Assembly (NCBI GenBank): GCA_023229045.1
Contig: JALOAB010000035.1
Span: forward strand, 1-13,642
DNA: 13,642 nucleotides
Direction of reading: 5' to 3'
From: Fidelibacterota bacterium
GTDB taxonomy: Bacteria > Fidelibacterota > UBA2242
Of this stretch, positions 1 through 6,899 are shown piece after piece. The notes below the pieces were generated by a model. It did not search any database, was not told where the DNA came from, and worked only from the letters and a program-made list of their open reading frames with translations. The number at the start of each line of letters is the position of its first letter. Position 1 is the first letter of the stretch. A program made the position numbers and the translations under genes.

Positions 1-509
1 GCTGGTTTTTCATCGGACTGGGAGTTATTTTTTTACTGAAAATTAACGATGTTATTGGCGGCGCGCTATTAATTGCCCTGTTATTAATCCTAGTCGGAAT
101 CGGTTTGATAATTCGACCACGTAAATTCGACTGGCAGACGACGATAGGTACTTCCCGGACGAAAACTACTGATTCTGACACGATCAATCTGGAAGCCGTT
201 TTTTCTGATTTCACTGAAAATGTCGTCTCGGACAAATTCGGCGGAGGAAAAGTTGAAACGGTATTCGGAAAAATGACAGTCGATCTGCGTTCAGCTCAAA
301 TGCAAACGGGGCGCTGTCATCTTCATATCGAGACCATTTTCGGCCGCACAGCCTTGATTGTACCCAAGGGCATTCGCATCGAAATTAGCGGAGGACCGGT
401 TTTCGGGCGGATCGACAATCAGATTGAGGCGGTTGCGAGCGCCGAGAGTGAGATAATTTTGGAAATCAAGGCTGAGGTGGTTTTCGGGATTCTGGAGATT
501 CGCAACTGA
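1..509 (+). CDS. LiaF-like membrane protein, C-terminal part (5' end outside window)
   Basis: The reading frame is open from the left edge (first full codon at base 3) to the stop at 507-509, giving 168 visible residues; the true start lies outside the window. A TTG at 105 could be called as a start, but the open frame upstream encodes hydrophobic segments, so it is probably internal. Visible residues 1-12 and about 17-36 are two membrane segments separated by a short KIND turn, followed by a basic RPRK stop-transfer signal. The soluble remainder has repeated VFG/IFGR turns (VFGKMTVDLR, IFGRTALIVPKG, VFGRIDN), the pattern of the LiaF C-terminal domain (cell-wall-active antibiotic response family). 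In Firmicutes LiaF restrains a cell-envelope stress kinase; here no kinase or regulator is adjacent on this strand, so its role is unknown. Family assignment is by motif recognition. Confidence 0.7.
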   Translation, partial: WFFIGLGVIFLLKINDVIGGALLIALLLILVGIGLIIRPRKFDWQTTIGTSRTKTTDSDTINLEAVFSDFTENVVSDKFGGGKVETVFGKMTVDLRSAQMQTGRCHLHIETIFGRTALIVPKGIRIEISGGPVFGRIDNQIEAVASAESEIILEIKAEVVFGILEIRN

Positions 510-535
510 TCAATATTAGTCGGTCGAGCAACGTT

Positions 536-1258
536 ATGAGTTTTTCTAAATTCAATAAACTCTTTTTTCTACCTTTTCTTTTGGTGGGAATGCTTTTTTC
601 GCAGGCTGTTCGCCAGCCGGATTACGACTTACAGCGCCAGAAAATGGTGCAAGAGCAAATTTCTGCCCGGGGTGTCCGTGATCCGGCGCTTATCAAAGCC
701 ATGCAGAAAGTCGAACGCCATCGGTTTGTACCTGAAAAATATCGGGCGTTAGCTTATACTGACCACCCTCTCCCTATCGGCGAAGGTCAGACCATTTCAC
801 AACCCTATATCGTAGCCTTAATGACCGAATTGCTCGAACTTCATCGCACGGACAAAGTCCTTGAAATCGGCACCGGCAGTGGTTATCAGGCGGCGATTCT
901 GGCTGAAATCTGCGACAGTGTTTTCACTATCGAGATCATACCTTCCCTCGGGCAAAACGCCCAACAGCTTTTTAACGAACTCGGCTACCATAATATTCAC
1001 TGTAAAATCGGCGACGGATATCTAGGCTGGCTGGAATATGCGCCCTTCGATGCTATTATCGTAACCTGTGCCCCATCTAAAATTCCCGAGCCGCTCAAAG
1101 AACAACTGGCTGAAGACGGACGCCTGATAATCCCGGTCGGCGCGGCCTACGCCCAGGAACTCGTTCTGCTGACTAAACAAAAAGGCAAATTAATTCACAA
1201 ATCGGTTATTCCGGTGCGATTCGTCCCGATGCTCAGAAGCGGCGGCGGAGTATATTAA
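536..1258 (+). CDS. pcm: Protein-L-isoaspartate O-methyltransferase with predicted signal peptide
   Basis: This 240-residue protein matches the protein-L-isoaspartate (D-aspartate) O-methyltransferase family, which uses S-adenosylmethionine to methylate isoaspartyl residues and start repair of aged proteins. Residues 41-70 carry the family's RGVRDPALIKAM..VERHRFVPE segment, TISQP is at 86-90, the SAM-binding motif I VLEIGTGSGY at 108-117, the FDAIIVTCAP strand at 171-180, and the family-typical VPVRFVPM-like end near 226-232. Residues 1-24 (a basic start, then LFFLPFLLVGML and FSQA) look like a cleavable signal peptide that cytoplasmic Pcm lacks, so the enzyme is predicted to be exported. The start is the ATG at 536; no good Shine-Dalgarno is seen. 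It lies 26 bases after the LiaF-like gene and may be co-transcribed with it. The family is confident; export is inferred. Confidence 0.92.
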   Translation: MSFSKFNKLFFLPFLLVGMLFSQAVRQPDYDLQRQKMVQEQISARGVRDPALIKAMQKVERHRFVPEKYRALAYTDHPLPIGEGQTISQPYIVALMTELLELHRTDKVLEIGTGSGYQAAILAEICDSVFTIEIIPSLGQNAQQLFNELGYHNIHCKIGDGYLGWLEYAPFDAIIVTCAPSKIPEPLKEQLAEDGRLIIPVGAAYAQELVLLTKQKGKLIHKSVIPVRFVPMLRSGGGVY

Positions 1259-1263
1259 TCCAT

Positions 1264-1296
1264 TTAAAATTTCAAAATGCAAATTGCAAATTTTAA
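1264..1296 (+). terminator. AT-rich stem-loop after pcm
   Basis: Five bases after the pcm stop codon there is a perfect 9-bp inverted repeat: TTAAAATTT at 1264-1272 pairs with AAATTTTAA at 1288-1296. The 15-base loop contains two near-copies, CAAAATG and CAAATTG. The position suits a transcription end for the plus-strand pair, but the stem is entirely A/T and no clear T-run follows, so it is not a typical intrinsic terminator. Confidence 0.3.
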
Positions 1297-1406
1297 TTGC
1301 CGGGGAATCTCAGACGTGACAGACACTGCTTTCCATCTTCGTGACGACTGGATATTCTTTGCACCGCAGGGTCACAGTATGTTGAGATTAAGGTTTTTGT
1401 AGTTGC

Positions 1407-1426
1407 GTCAGATTCTCAAATCTGAC
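1407..1426. repeat. 8-bp perfect hairpin, 4-base loop
   Basis: GTCAGATT-CTCA-AATCTGAC forms a compact hairpin. Neither strand has a T-run after it, so it is a weak candidate for a rho-independent terminator of the methyltransferase gene that ends at 1487 on the minus strand. Its compactness and the related words around it would also fit a dispersed palindromic repeat unit. Confidence 0.4.
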
Positions 1427-1486
1427 ACGTCACCAATCGTCAGTTCGGATGACCTTCAGAAATTTCGTCAGTCACGACGATGAGGA

Positions 1487-2092
1487 TCAGACACTTTTCG
1501 CGGCTTCGATCAGAAACAGGTCGTCACAATCGATCACCTGCCGGATTGAAAAATTATGATTGTTCAGTAGATTCACGACCGTAAAAGGCGCCGGTAAAAT
1601 ATCGTCGGAAATCGGCGTTCCGATCTGAAAATGTTTCAGATTGGTCGATTTACGGCCTTGCGGATGAATGATCAAATAGCGCCCGCCGGGCTTCAGCACG
1701 CGCCGGAATTCTGACAGCGCTTCAGATTTGTTCCGGATATGCGGGAAAACACAGTAATTCAGGATCAGGTCAAGGCTCTCGTCTTTAAGTGGTAATTTTT
1801 CGCACAATCCAAGCCAGAGCGGAATTAACGCATGCGGAACGCGGCGGCGATATTCAGCCAACATTTGCCCAGCCATGTCACAGGCAATGATGGTGGAATT
1901 TGGTGCAATTGCCTTAAGTACCACAAAGAGGTTGCCGGTACCGCAACCGGCGTCAAAAATAATTCCATTTTGAGGCAGGTCGAGCGATTCCAGGATATTG
2001 GTGATTTTCTGCCGATCCGCCTCCGGAAAATGCCAATTCGGGGCTTGTTCATCGAAAAAACTACGCCGTTCTTGGTATGCCGGAAGTAACAT
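1487..2092 (-). CDS. Class I SAM-dependent methyltransferase in the NikR/TonB receptor cassette
   Basis: This 201-residue protein is a Methyltransf_11/UbiE-like class I methyltransferase. It has motif I IIFDAGCGTGNLF at about residues 44-56, the acidic strand-2 end TIIACDMAGQML, the LPLKDESLDLILNYCVFPHI region (motif II) and the RRVLKPGGRYLIIHP motif, characteristic of small-molecule methyltransferases. The substrate cannot be read from the sequence. It starts at an ATG 14 bases after the stop of the TonB-dependent receptor and is read the same way, so it is probably the last gene of the nikR-receptor transcript. That placement suggests a role in metal or metallophore handling, but this is inference; a general housekeeping methyltransferase is possible. 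The Shine-Dalgarno is weak, consistent with coupling to the gene before it. Confidence 0.8.
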   Translation of the reverse strand: MLLPAYQERRSFFDEQAPNWHFPEADRQKITNILESLDLPQNGIIFDAGCGTGNLFVVLKAIAPNSTIIACDMAGQMLAEYRRRVPHALIPLWLGLCEKLPLKDESLDLILNYCVFPHIRNKSEALSEFRRVLKPGGRYLIIHPQGRKSTNLKHFQIGTPISDDILPAPFTVVNLLNNHNFSIRQVIDCDDLFLIEAAKSV

Positions 2093-2106
2093 CGCTCATC
2101 TTTTCA

Positions 2107-3972
2107 TTAATATTTTATGGTGATCCCAAGCCAGAAAGTCCGTCCCGGTAAGGGATAATGATACATCGTCTCATATTCAGTGTCAGTCAGGTTTTCGATC
2201 TCGGCTGTCAGGTCAATATTGCGATTGATCTCAATACTACTCCGCCAGTTCAATAGCCAGTAGCCTTGCAGTCGTTTATACACCGGCGCACCATAACCGT
2301 ATGGATTTTCGACACTGTAGAGGTTATTGATCCACTGACTTTGCAGGGTCAGGCGCAAGCGGTCGAGCGGATTGTAACGCAGACTCAGGTCAAATTTCTG
2401 ACCGGGCATACCGCCGACTTTCCGCGAGGCTGAATTGACACTCATCGTCCACGATGACGAAAAATTTTTAGTGACCACCATCTGCCCTTCCCATTCGACG
2501 CCTTTGAAAAGCGTTTCACCCTGGTTTTGGTAAAGCGGTCGACCGGAAACAAAACCCTTCTCGATCAGATTTTCTGCCTTCGTCTGATAAACCGATAGAC
2601 CGGTCGACAACCAGCCAAATACTTCTTTCTCAATAATAAATTCCAGATTGGTTGAAATTTCCGGTTTTAAATCGGTTGTGGACGGAGTAAATAAATATAA
2701 TTCATTGATTGTCGGATTGCGATAGCCTCTCGCGTATTGAAGCTTGAAATGCCAGTCTCTTGGAAAATGAAGAGCCGCACCGATGGCCGGGATCCATTCC
2801 GTTCCGGCGATAGAATGGCGGGTATAACGCAAACCGCCATCAAGATTCAACCATGAAAAAAATTTTTGATTGTACTGAGCAATGACGCTCTGTTCGGAAA
2901 CATCGTGTTCTTTCCAGCTGGAGTCCAGCCAGGCGCGACCACCGTACTGCCGCAGATCGAATCCGAGCATTACCCGCGCATTTTCGGTCGCCTGATATGT
3001 TTCGGCCAAAATCAGACCCGCGGTATTATCGTCCGACAGGTACTTATTCGGATCGTTAATGTCATGATGACCGAAATTGTAGTGCAACTTCAGGTCGCTG
3101 GTCAGTTTCGTCCGGGTGTGATTAAGCGTCAGATCGCCACCGCGTCGTTTGATATTGTAGCGATGATTGGTGAATGGATTATCGGTGCGTCCCGGGTCAT
3201 AAACCTCCAGGTTGGTAAAATAAGCGTTGACATCCGCGCGCAGATCTTGGCTGATCTGCCAATGAGCTTCGGCGGTTCCGTTCTGACTCCCGTAATCGTC
3301 CCGACCGTCGGTTCGGTATCCGTCACTGTTCACCGCCCCGATATTTGCCGAGATTCCCCACGTTTCGTGTTCAAACGACTGATGCAAATTCAATTGTTGT
3401 GAATTAAAACTACCAATCCGGAGTGGGGCACGCAGATGATAACCTGGATCGGATTTATGATTGGTAATGATATTGATCGCGCCGCCCATCGCATTCGAAC
3501 CGTATAAAAGCGAGGCTGGTCCGCGCAGGACTTCGATCTTTTTGACATTCCCGCCAAAATAGACGTCACCCAGCGGATGCCCGAAAAGTCCCATAATGTC
3601 CGGTCGCCCGTCAATCAGTACCAAAACCTGAGTGTTCGGAAATCCGCCGATCCCGCGCATCGTTATCTGTCCGCCACTGCCACTGCTGACTCCATACCCC
3701 AGATTGGTTCGTTTTGTGACGAAAAGACCGGGTACATTTTCCGCCACCAGGTCGAGCAGTGGCGTCTCGCTTCTTGCCTTGACGACAACTTCTGGAATAA
3801 CTGTAATGGCAACTGGCAGTTCATGCCGATCGATCGCCGTGCGTGAACCAGTCACTACCACCGGATCGAACGGAAATACTTTCAGTGTATCGGTATAAAT
3901 TACCGCGGCCCTCAAGCCGGCTGATATCGTTATAATTATAGTGAATAATCTTAGTTTGAAATTAACTGGCAT
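2107..3972 (-). CDS. TonB-dependent outer-membrane receptor, probable nickel uptake
   Basis: This 621-residue protein is a TonB-dependent receptor: an outer-membrane beta-barrel that imports a ligand using energy passed from the inner membrane by TonB. Residues 1-22 form a signal peptide. A TonB-box-like DPVVVTGSR is at 36-44. The plug runs to about 175 and includes LLDLVAENVPGLFV, ITMRGIGG, VLVLIDGRP, KKIEVLRGPASLLYGSNAMG and GAINIIT. The rest is barrel, with the typical NLTDTEYE..YPLPGRTFWLGI segment at the end and a terminal aromatic residue (Tyr). The length fits siderophore/cobalamin-type receptors. The start ATG follows AAGGAAG, and the gene begins 15 bases after nikR. Being downstream of a nickel regulator and close to a nickel enzyme makes nickel or a nickel chelate the likely ligand; no diagnostic ligand motif was found. 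Confidence 0.9.
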   Translation of the reverse strand: MPVNFKLRLFTIIITISAGLRAAVIYTDTLKVFPFDPVVVTGSRTAIDRHELPVAITVIPEVVVKARSETPLLDLVAENVPGLFVTKRTNLGYGVSSGSGGQITMRGIGGFPNTQVLVLIDGRPDIMGLFGHPLGDVYFGGNVKKIEVLRGPASLLYGSNAMGGAINIITNHKSDPGYHLRAPLRIGSFNSQQLNLHQSFEHETWGISANIGAVNSDGYRTDGRDDYGSQNGTAEAHWQISQDLRADVNAYFTNLEVYDPGRTDNPFTNHRYNIKRRGGDLTLNHTRTKLTSDLKLHYNFGHHDINDPNKYLSDDNTAGLILAETYQATENARVMLGFDLRQYGGRAWLDSSWKEHDVSEQSVIAQYNQKFFSWLNLDGGLRYTRHSIAGTEWIPAIGAALHFPRDWHFKLQYARGYRNPTINELYLFTPSTTDLKPEISTNLEFIIEKEVFGWLSTGLSVYQTKAENLIEKGFVSGRPLYQNQGETLFKGVEWEGQMVVTKNFSSSWTMSVNSASRKVGGMPGQKFDLSLRYNPLDRLRLTLQSQWINNLYSVENPYGYGAPVYKRLQGYWLLNWRSSIEINRNIDLTAEIENLTDTEYETMYHYPLPGRTFWLGITIKY

Positions 3973-3987
3973 CGTACTTCCTTAATG

Positions 3988-4410
3988 TCATAATCCCGGT
4001 AGATTTTTACCGGTTGAGGTAAAAGTCAACTTCCCATGTTTAACGCCACGCAAGCCGATCAATCGTTCCGCGATATTCCTGATTGCCGAACAACGTCCGC
4101 GCAATACAATTACCTCCAGACAATGCTGATGATCGAGGTGAAAATGAATATTCGACATAATATTCAGGTAATGTTCATGCTGAAGGTTTTTCAACTTGAT
4201 CGAAAGATCCGCCACATGATGATCATAAACCATAGTCAAAGTCCCGACGACCTCGGCGTCCGAGTCCAATTCTTTTTGCACCAGAGATTCGCGGATCAGA
4301 TCGCGTAAGGCTTCGGAACGGTTGGAGTAACCCTTGCGTCGAATTTCATTATCGAAGCGGGTCAGCAAGTCTTCCGGCAGAGAAACTCCAAAACGTAATA
4401 ATTCAGGCAT
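3988..4410 (-). CDS. nikR: Nickel-responsive transcriptional regulator NikR
   Basis: This 140-residue protein has the NikR layout: an N-terminal ribbon-helix-helix DNA-binding domain (LLRFGVSLPEDLLTRFD, then NRSEALRDLIRE, about residues 4-42) and a C-terminal ACT-like nickel-sensing domain. All four high-affinity nickel ligands known from Escherichia coli NikR (His76, His87, His89, Cys95) have counterparts at His78, His89, His91 and Cys97, in LQHEHY and NIHFHLDHQHCLEVIVLRG. The ATG at 4410 is chosen because GGAG lies 5 bases upstream (4416-4419); a GTG at 4416 overlaps that Shine-Dalgarno and is less likely. Nickel-loaded NikR tetramers bind operators, usually to repress uptake genes. It is followed at 15 bases by a TonB-dependent receptor, its likely target, and probably controls its own promoter. 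Confidence 0.95.
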   Translation of the reverse strand: MPELLRFGVSLPEDLLTRFDNEIRRKGYSNRSEALRDLIRESLVQKELDSDAEVVGTLTMVYDHHVADLSIKLKNLQHEHYLNIMSNIHFHLDHQHCLEVIVLRGRCSAIRNIAERLIGLRGVKHGKLTFTSTGKNLPGL

Positions 4411-4419
4411 ATTCACTCC

Positions 4420-4446
4420 GTAGCATATATTTTAAATAAGTAGCAC
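4420..4446. promoter_or_regulatory. 7-base direct repeat with 13-base spacer, candidate NikR operator
   Basis: On the plus strand GTAGCAT (4420-4426) and GTAGCAC (4440-4446) repeat with a 20-base period, about two helical turns, and flank the -10 box of the nikR promoter. The right half resembles the GTAACAC half-site described for some deltaproteobacterial NikR operators, but known operators are inverted repeats and this one is direct. The assignment as an operator is tentative. Confidence 0.3.
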
Positions 4447-4456
4447 ATTGTGTCAA
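4429..4456 (-). promoter_or_regulatory. Sigma70-type promoter for the nikR transcript
   Basis: On the minus strand TTGACA (4451-4456, perfect -35) is followed after 16 bases by TAAAAT (4429-4434, five of six matches to TATAAT). It lies in the 54-base gap between the kinase gene and nikR, with the nikR ATG 18 bases beyond the -10 box. The predicted leader is therefore very short and covers little more than the Shine-Dalgarno sequence. Confidence 0.6.
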
Positions 4457-4464
4457 AAAATATA

Positions 4465-5817
4465 TCATTTCGCGGTTATTTCAAAATTTAAATACGGCAT
4501 TTCGACTGTAAAGGTACTGCCCTGCCCGAGTTTACTTTCGACGTAAATGCGGCCGTGATATTGCTCGACGATTTGTTTGACAAGGCTTAGGCCCAATCCA
4601 GTCCCCAGGTTTTCCATTTCACGGGCATTCGGACTGCGATAAAATTCCTCGAATATCTTCGTCATATCATCTTTAGCGATTCCGATTCCGGTATCGCTAA
4701 CCCCGAATCCGAAACAGCTTTGCTTGATAAAAGGCAAGACTGTGATTTCGGCGGCGGGCGGGCTATAACGAATGGCGTTATTGATCAGGTTGGAGAGAAT
4801 TTTCTCAAGACTGTCGGCGTCCATGTAAATCGTTCGAGACTGGGACAATTTTTTAACTGCCAGGCAAATTTTCTTATTAGTAGCATAAATCCGCTGTTGT
4901 TCAACGACCTTATCGATCCATTCCTGGAAATTCACCCATCCCAACTTTCGTTCGGTCAATCCGTAACGGTATTGCGTGACCTCGATCATTTCCTTGACCA
5001 TCATTAAAACCTGGTCAGTCCGGCGTACCGCCCGACCGACCATCTCTTTCAGCTCCGCCTGGAGACTGTCGGAATAGACTTCGTCAATCACAGCCAGCAT
5101 ACTGCGCAGAGTCGTCAGCGGCGATTTCAATTCATGCGCCGTAAAACGGAACATTTTGTCGCGTTCCAGCATGGTCTGCTCCAGCAATTCGCTTTTCTGG
5201 TCGATTACGCGCTTCAAAATGCGATAACCGGAAATAATATCGCGAATGATGTAAGTCGCCGTAAAGATCAAAATATAAAAAGCGGCGAGCGAAATCAGAT
5301 AGAATCTCAAAGGCGCCGCGGTGCCGTCAAGGCTATAGACATTGACTATTTGATAATATTCCAGAATTGACCAAATCGTTAGCAGAAAGGCCGCGATGAT
5401 TGCATTGATATATACCCAGATACCATGATAAAGAATCCCGGAAATAATGATATGTACCAGGTAAATATAATAGAACGGATTGCCTATGCCGCCAGTGTAA
5501 TGAATGACGAACGAAATCAGCACAAAGTCGAGTAGGATCTGAATTTCGGTGAACGCGATCTCCTGCCCGAAATTGGCGAATTTGAAATATTTACACAGGA
5601 AAAAGTAAATCAGGTTAAGCACCGTAAATATTACCGCCAGCAGGTAAATCTGCGGAAATCCCAGATCGAACCTGAATAATTGTTCGCCTATCGGAATAAT
5701 ACAAAGCAAACCGAGGATGCCAACCCAGCGCAGATTAACCAGCCAGCCAATCCTGGTTTGGAGGGTCTCCAGAGTGTGAAACGGCAGAATCAACTTATAG
5801 GGTTTATCGCGGAACAT
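4465..5817 (-). CDS. RegB/PrrB-like membrane sensor histidine kinase
   Basis: This 450-residue protein has about six membrane segments in residues 25-195, then a complete kinase core. The HisKA H-box is RFTAHELKSPLTTL with phospho-acceptor His228; the ATPase domain has LINNAIRYSPP (N box, about 344-354), DTGIGIAKDD (G1, from Asp375), FEEFYRS (F box) and GTGLGLSLVKQIVEQYHG (G2). The membrane region contains YTGGIGNPF, whose GGIGNPF (109-115) matches the GGxxNPF motif reported to bind ubiquinone in RegB, and the upstream QILLDFV pattern also resembles RegB. No cysteine occurs in the dimerisation/H-box region, so the RegB redox-switch Cys265 has no counterpart. The ATG at 5817 is preceded by GAG at 5 bases; a GTG at 5820 is the alternative. 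It lies 15 bases after the hydrogenase protease gene, suggesting co-transcription. No response regulator is adjacent. Confidence 0.88.
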   Translation of the reverse strand: MFRDKPYKLILPFHTLETLQTRIGWLVNLRWVGILGLLCIIPIGEQLFRFDLGFPQIYLLAVIFTVLNLIYFFLCKYFKFANFGQEIAFTEIQILLDFVLISFVIHYTGGIGNPFYYIYLVHIIISGILYHGIWVYINAIIAAFLLTIWSILEYYQIVNVYSLDGTAAPLRFYLISLAAFYILIFTATYIIRDIISGYRILKRVIDQKSELLEQTMLERDKMFRFTAHELKSPLTTLRSMLAVIDEVYSDSLQAELKEMVGRAVRRTDQVLMMVKEMIEVTQYRYGLTERKLGWVNFQEWIDKVVEQQRIYATNKKICLAVKKLSQSRTIYMDADSLEKILSNLINNAIRYSPPAAEITVLPFIKQSCFGFGVSDTGIGIAKDDMTKIFEEFYRSPNAREMENLGTGLGLSLVKQIVEQYHGRIYVESKLGQGSTFTVEMPYLNFEITAK

Positions 5818-5832
5818 CACTTCTCAATTTAA

Positions 5833-6294
5833 TCATTGGAAAAAGACTGCGATGGCATTCTTTAAAACTTCGGAGACTGGTTTACCGATTGTCGTATTTT
5901 CGGGCTGAATGCCAAGATAATAAAACTGACATGGATTTTGGCGGGCGATATACTCCGCAATCATGGCGATTGAAAAGGTATGAGTGCTGAAATCAGTCGG
6001 ATTAAGTTGTTTTTCGTCAAGTAATTTAATCGTACCGGGCGGCGCCCCGAACCGGGCAGTGTCGATGAAAATGACTGCTTCCGGTTTTCGGGCTGTGATT
6101 TTGCCTAGATAATTTTCCGGATTCGTTCCGGCATCTAAAAATTCAGCGCCTTTCAGTTCGGCTCGCCTGGTTAACCGATTAAGTAAAATCCGCCCGGCGT
6201 CATCATCGCCGCATTGTGAACTGCCCAATCCGACGAATACCATTTTTTGGTTTTTAAATTCGTTTAAGATTTGTCTAAAATCTCTAAAATTCAT
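5833..6294 (-). CDS. hycI: HycI-type [NiFe] hydrogenase maturation endopeptidase
   Basis: This 153-residue protein belongs to the HybD/HycI family, which removes the C-terminal tail of the hydrogenase large subunit once nickel is inserted. The fold's start MVFVGLGSSQCGDDDAG (18-34) is followed by FLDAGTNPENYLGKI, the strand AVIFIDTARF, STHTFS and the HycI-like YYLGIQPENTTIGKPVSEVLKNAI. Nickel-binding positions known from HybD (Glu16, Asp62, His90) correspond to Asp31, Asp78 and His105; an Asp at the first position is as in HycI. Its start overlaps the polyferredoxin gene by 11 bases and has no clear Shine-Dalgarno, which points to translational coupling. An internal ATG at residue 18 is another possible start. 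Its substrate is probably the large subunit encoded at the right edge, which keeps a cleavable tail. Confidence 0.92.
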   Translation of the reverse strand: MNFRDFRQILNEFKNQKMVFVGLGSSQCGDDDAGRILLNRLTRRAELKGAEFLDAGTNPENYLGKITARKPEAVIFIDTARFGAPPGTIKLLDEKQLNPTDFSTHTFSIAMIAEYIARQNPCQFYYLGIQPENTTIGKPVSEVLKNAIAVFFQ

Positions 6295-6886
6295 CGATAA
6301 CGACTACTTTATGGCGACACTTCGGACAAAGTATCTTAACATAATCTTCCCGCCGCAGACGGTCCTTAATCGAAGAAGGTGGTATTTCACTGAAATTTTG
6401 CTGGGTTATCAACAGCAGATTCGGGTTGGCATAGGCTTTGGCGCCGAGCCTTTCTTTGACGAATCTCAGATGATCATAGCAGGCGACGATCGCTCCACAA
6501 GCCTCACAAATCGCCAGTTCTTTTTCGACCGAATTATAAACTGCGTCGTCTTTTAAATCGGCAACTGAGAGATCGAATTTCTGAGAAAGCTGAATGCCTT
6601 TACCGGTGATGCATTTTTCTTCGCATTGACCGCATTGGGCGCAGGAAGTGTAATCTACCCGCAACGTCCGTTTGCGCGTCGTCAGGTCGTTGAATACCTC
6701 AATCGCATTGGTGGGACAAACCTGGGCGCAGGTCCCGCAACCGACGCAAAACTCCTCATGATATTCCGGAAAACCGCGGAAACCTTGCGCCGGCTGGTGC
6801 GGTTTAGCCGGGAATTTGCTGGTGAAGGGCGCCGAAAAAAGCGACCGCAGGGCTTCGCTCAGTTCACGTATTTTTGGCAAAAACAT
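6284..6886 (-). CDS. HycF/MbhN-like polyferredoxin subunit of the hydrogenase
   Basis: This 200-residue iron-sulfur protein carries two [4Fe-4S] motifs: CVGCGTCAQVCP (Cys47, 50, 53, 57) and CAQCGQCEEKC (Cys82, 85, 88, 92). The last cysteine of the second motif is followed by ITG rather than the usual proline. The C-terminal part has two more pairs, CEAC (127, 130) and CPKC (187, 190), resembling the zinc-ribbon-like tail of HycF in formate hydrogenlyase. The family (HycF, HyfH, NuoI, MbhN) passes electrons between the donor and the small subunit. AGGAGA precedes the ATG by 5 bases. It lies 13 bases after mrpG and overlaps the protease gene, placing it in the hydrogenase operon. The protein is longer than MbhN and closer in layout to HycF, a judgement made by motif only. 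Confidence 0.88.
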   Translation of the reverse strand: MFLPKIRELSEALRSLFSAPFTSKFPAKPHQPAQGFRGFPEYHEEFCVGCGTCAQVCPTNAIEVFNDLTTRKRTLRVDYTSCAQCGQCEEKCITGKGIQLSQKFDLSVADLKDDAVYNSVEKELAICEACGAIVACYDHLRFVKERLGAKAYANPNLLLITQQNFSEIPPSSIKDRLRREDYVKILCPKCRHKVVVIDEF

Positions 6887-6899
6887 GATGGTCTCCTTC

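Larger units (their letters stand above)
1259..1486. other. Convergent intergenic region with nested inverted repeats
   Basis: No coding frame is supported in these 228 bases between two convergent genes. Three inverted repeats are visible. One is the AT-rich stem at 1264-1296. The second is a compact hairpin at 1407-1426 (GTCAGATT, loop CTCA, AATCTGAC; 8 perfect pairs). The third is a long-range pair in which CATCTTCGTGAC (1334-1345) matches GTCACGACGATG (1471-1482) at 11 of 12 positions and encloses the hairpin. GTCA/TGAC words recur throughout. The region may hold a bidirectional transcript end, a dispersed repeat or a small structured RNA; the sequence does not choose between them. Confidence 0.4.

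Noticed and set aside
105..509. A short gene starting at the TTG at 105
   Set aside because: The same frame is open to the left edge and encodes two membrane helices expected of LiaF-like proteins, so 105 is internal.
1407..1426. A typical rho-independent terminator
   Set aside because: The hairpin is compact, but neither strand has a T-run after it.
2866..3402. 178-residue open frame on the plus strand within the TonB receptor gene
   Set aside because: It is antisense to a well-supported receptor gene, resembles no family I know, and has no ribosome binding site; it reflects codon bias of the opposite strand.
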